A stretch of DNA of 64,000 nucleotides from Lutjanus erythropterus (taxonomy: Eukaryota; Chordata; Actinopteri; Lutjaniformes; Lutjanidae), in the NCBI GenBank assembly GCA_020091685.1, contig CM034610.1, forward strand, positions 7,236,948 to 7,300,947, given 5' to 3'. Position numbers and translations under genes: made by a program. This document shows, one piece after another, positions 61,058 to 64,000 of the stretch. Under the pieces are notes generated by a model. That model had not been told where the DNA came from. It was given only the letters and a program-made list of their open reading frames with translations, and searched no databases. Numbering within the stretch: the stretch's first letter is position 1; the number at the start of each line of letters is the position of its first letter.

Positions 61058-62616
61058 CTGGAGGGGGAAACCACCAGCACACATCGTACAGCCATTAACA
61101 AACAAGAAGCAATGTAACATCTGTGACACAACAGAACATGAGTTTGGGAAATGCCAGCTCATGTTCAGCCCTCCTGACACACCGGACAGCGTGTGTACGA
61201 ACGGAGAGGGGAGGAAGAGGAGAAGACGTTTGATTTCACAACGTGTTTACCCTGCGGAAGATGAAAGGCTCAGTCATGGTATCACGCTCCTTTCCACAAA
61301 ATTAATTGCGTCACAAGTGTTTGCAATTTGAATCCTGGACGTCTGGGAATCATTGAGGAAGGTCACTGCAGGTCAGTGCGAGCCAACGCTCTCACGAGGG
61401 TTTGACTTCTTTGGGAAAAAACTTCCAGTCAATTATACAAATAGTGCATCCGCAGAAGTCCTGCTCGTGAAGTGTTTTCACTCTAAGAATAAGAGTGATT
61501 GGAAAATTCAGTTGTCCAGCTGTTCAAAGCTGACAGGGTTCAAGGAATCCAGGTCAGGTTTAACAATAAGTCTAGCAAAGTAAGAAGTCACAGCGTGATA
61601 TTACGGCAATTACAAACTACAAATCCCATCCCAACTGTCATTTTGAACCCAACTGGACCCCTTAAAACAAAGCAGGGTCTATTTAACCATTTCAACCAAA
61701 GACAGATGTTTTTTTATTGCGGTAAAACATTTTTGCCAGACATATTGTTGCCAACTGGCAGAAACCTTGAATGTCCAAAAATGTTACTTTGCAGGAAATT
61801 TAAAAAAAACTCAGTTTGTAAAGGCCGTATAGAGAGGGTGTTAAATCTGGGCTACTGTAGAATCATGGTGGTGCAACATGGTGGCTTCCGTAGAAGATCC
61901 GCTCCCTTTGGAGATATAAACGTCTCATTCTAACGTAACAAAAAAACCAACAATTCTTATTTTCAGGTGATTATACGTGCATGAAAACAAACTTATGAAT
62001 ATTATATTCCATTTCCGTGATATTCTGCCAGTAAATGCCACAAAATGTTACACATATGACCTTCAACGCCAAAGATTTTGCTTATGTACTTTGGTTGGTT
62101 GCTCTAAAATGTAAAAAGAAAACTTTACATAACTTTAAATAACAAATTTAAAGGAATTTACTGTTGCATCATTTAAGTATTGCTGATTGAAAGTTTTAAC
62201 AGGAGCTTTTACAAGAGGGTCATGTTGTCAGTGTGACAGCATGGCCAACACTCACTGAGTCAGTGGAAATGACCGTTTAAAACTGTTGTCAGTTCAGTGC
62301 AACCTGTTGACCCACCCAGTTTCTCTCCAGAATCAGCTCCATCTCCTCTCACACTCGTCAGAAGGCATTCTGAAACACAATGTTTTCAGTCAATTATTTT
62401 CATGTCACAAAAGCAGGTCATTCAGTGAAACAGGAAGGACGTATCGCCACAGCGTTGTTATGTATCAGATAAGGCTGAGTGTGCTCTGCAGTGCAAAAAC
62501 AACTGTGCAATACTCTGAGATCATGAAGTGCCTTCATGCATCTGCGGTGTTCTGCAGTACTTTGTACACGTAGCTGGAGCAGTAGCATACTGTATGAACT
62601 GTGTGCTATTAGAGGC
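61058..62616. other. No supported gene; expected intron of the TMEM273 candidate
   Basis: The upstream exon carrying the signal peptide was searched for and not found. A GTAAAC donor near 61246 was tested, but its only frame in the needed phase has a stop a few codons upstream. Confidence 0.4.
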
Positions 62617-62995
62617 TATAAAGGGAGAGTTCAGCCCAAAATCAAAAATACATATTTTAGTCTGGCCTGTAGAGCCATTTGTCCAGAGGATAATCATGAT
62701 TGTTGTAATCAGTATCATGTAGGAACTATTTTCTTTTTTTTTTTTTTTACGATAGACTCTACTGGAACTATTGTCTTTGCATTACAGAAAAAGTAGTTCC
62801 TGCATGAAACTGATCTCAACAGAGTCTGTGGATTATCTTAAGCAACGGGGTCATGATTTCTGGAAAGAGACATTGCTTTTTTTTGCATTTTTTGGACATT
62901 TGAGCACCACAAGCCATCATCATAAATAGCACTGCAGGTAAAAAGAAAAAATATGTTTGTCTATTTTTTTTATTTTGGGGTGAATTGTCCTTTTA
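62617..62995. mobile_element. Degenerate inverted-repeat element
   Basis: Left TAAAGGGAGAGTTCAGCCC and the complement of the right end, TTAAAAGGACAATTCACCCC, are followed by matching AAAAT.AAAAA...ACATATTTT blocks. Interior blocks (AAATCATGACCCCGTTGC as complement) match a fish family I recall. Confidence 0.65.
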
Positions 62996-63454
62996 AACTA
63001 GTGCAAACCGTAGCATAGAATTAATTTAACAAAAATTTACACCAGTACACAAAGAGATAAATAAAAATTCATCAGGTCTTTGGGCACATAAAGTACACAC
63101 ATAAACACCCACTAACAGGAACACACATGCAGTTCACATGCTTATTTTAGACCAAGCTTCACATGTGCCTGCTGTTAGGCATGTTGACGGCATACTTAAC
63201 CTTTTATAAAACAAAATGCAACAGAAAAGAACAGGGAGGAAAGACAAGTTTCGATTACTATAAAGACAAGACAAAATTATAAACAGTGAACATTTAAATC
63301 ACAAGCCAAATTGTCAGCTGAAGAGTGTAAATTCCCATCCCAGCTGCAAAATTATTATTTTTTATTTAATTCTTTTTTTTTTTTTCTTGTTGTTTCATAC
63401 CAATTTTAACTGCCCTCAATTAAATGGAACTGAAATAAAAATATAACTCTTAAA

Positions 63455-63560
63455 AACATGCATTGTAGGCAGGGCTGGGAGGTTATACCTCAAAAATGTA
63501 TTCTGGTACAATTCCTAATTACCTGTTAAAAATTGATTACTTTGCATTACTCTCGGATTA
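63455..63560. repeat. Dispersed repeat fragment (GGGCTGGGAGGTTA type)
   Basis: Begins GGCAGGGCTGGGAGGTTATA and shows the TAATTACCT / GATTACTTTGCATTAC pattern of a fish repeat. No second end in view. Confidence 0.4.
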
Positions 63561-63693
63561 CCTCAGTACTAAATATGGTGAATTTGTTTAGCCTCATGTA
63601 ATATTTTATGTTCGCTGTAAGTTTATTAATTGTTTGTCCAGCTGTCCCTTCTTTTGTCATGTACGAATGCATGTTTAGATTAATAGCTGTTTT

Positions 63694-63994
63694 TTTTAAC
63701 CTTTATTTACTCAGGGTAGGTACACTGAGAGCGATGCTCTCTTTTGTAGGAACACCCTGATCACATTCACACAGTTACACATTCACACGTGGAAGCTGCC
63801 CAGTACAACCACAGTCTTATCTGCCGGCCACTGAGCAGCTGTTGGGGTTAAGGGCCTTGCTTAAGGGCGCCTCAGTGGTGGTACTGAGGGAGAGGCAAGT
63901 GCCCCACCTAGATTCATCCTGCCGGGTAGGGGATTGAACCAGCGACCTTCCAGTCATGAGCTTGCTTCTCTAACCTTTAGGCCACGACCCCTTA
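63694..63994 (-). mobile_element. tRNA-derived SINE
   Basis: On the minus strand the 5' part reads GTGGCCTAAAGGTTAGAGAA (A-box-like), then GGTTCAATCCCC (B-box-like). A central block with TTAAGCAAGGCCCTTAACCC follows, and the 3' end reads GAGTAAATAAAGGTT. About 300 bp. Exact family uncertain; V-SINE-like by recall. Confidence 0.7.
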
Positions 63995-64000
63995 TGTTGT

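Noticed and set aside
61220..61290. Possible upstream exon of the TMEM273 candidate with donor AGG|GTAAAC
   Set aside because: In the phase needed to join the transmembrane exon, an in-frame TGA lies a few codons upstream.

Overview
This is a piece of a vertebrate nuclear genome, almost certainly a teleost fish and probably a percomorph. Genes are split by GT-AG introns, the sequence is AT-rich, and there are many CA/GT, GATA and homopolymer microsatellites. The dispersed repeats are of kinds I recognise from fish: short TTAA-flanked inverted-repeat elements, a Tc1/mariner family with TACAACCCC ends, tRNA-derived SINEs, and L2-type tails ending in a GAAT repeat. No bacterial operon, phage, CRISPR or plasmid feature is present.

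Three protein-coding genes can be supported, all on the minus strand. LRRC18 (6133-7618) has two coding exons and encodes a 240-aa leucine-rich repeat protein. VSTM4 (28984-53263) has eight coding exons that join in phase into a 323-aa single-pass immunoglobulin-type membrane protein. It has a signal peptide, one V-set domain, a transmembrane exon and two tyrosine motifs (LTYAEL and TVYAQI) near the C-terminus. A third gene is seen only in part (60800-61057): a 108-nt transmembrane exon and a following short exon, tentatively TMEM273. From memory of the human map, LRRC18, VSTM4 and TMEM273 are neighbours on 10q11, so this looks like a conserved block. WDFY4, which surrounds LRRC18 in human, was not recognised here.

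The rest is intergenic or intronic and rich in repeats. Region by region: 1-6.1 kb holds a 5'-truncated L2-like insert with a target duplication, GT and GATA microsatellites, and a long inverted-repeat element. 6.1-7.6 kb is LRRC18. 7.8-8.6 kb is a TTAA-flanked palindromic element. 9.34-10.47 kb is a large ATAGC/ATAGT pentamer array that appears to have expanded inside one unit of an older tandem repeat. 10.6-28 kb is intergenic with several inverted-repeat elements, including a hAT-like insert with an 8-bp target duplication (23083-23946). 29-53 kb is VSTM4. Its introns hold foldback elements, a 16-bp minisatellite, a 57-bp minisatellite and a near-perfect 46-bp-arm hairpin at 38487-38609. 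54-61 kb holds two Tc1/mariner relics, one interrupted by a SINE. The right edge has another SINE.

The three genes do not form a pathway visible from sequence. LRRC18 is expected to be intracellular, VSTM4 and the TMEM273 candidate are membrane proteins. The most unusual signals are structural: the pentamer array and its flanks, the 38.5-kb hairpin and the nested transposon insertions. I found no clear evidence of a new multi-gene system.
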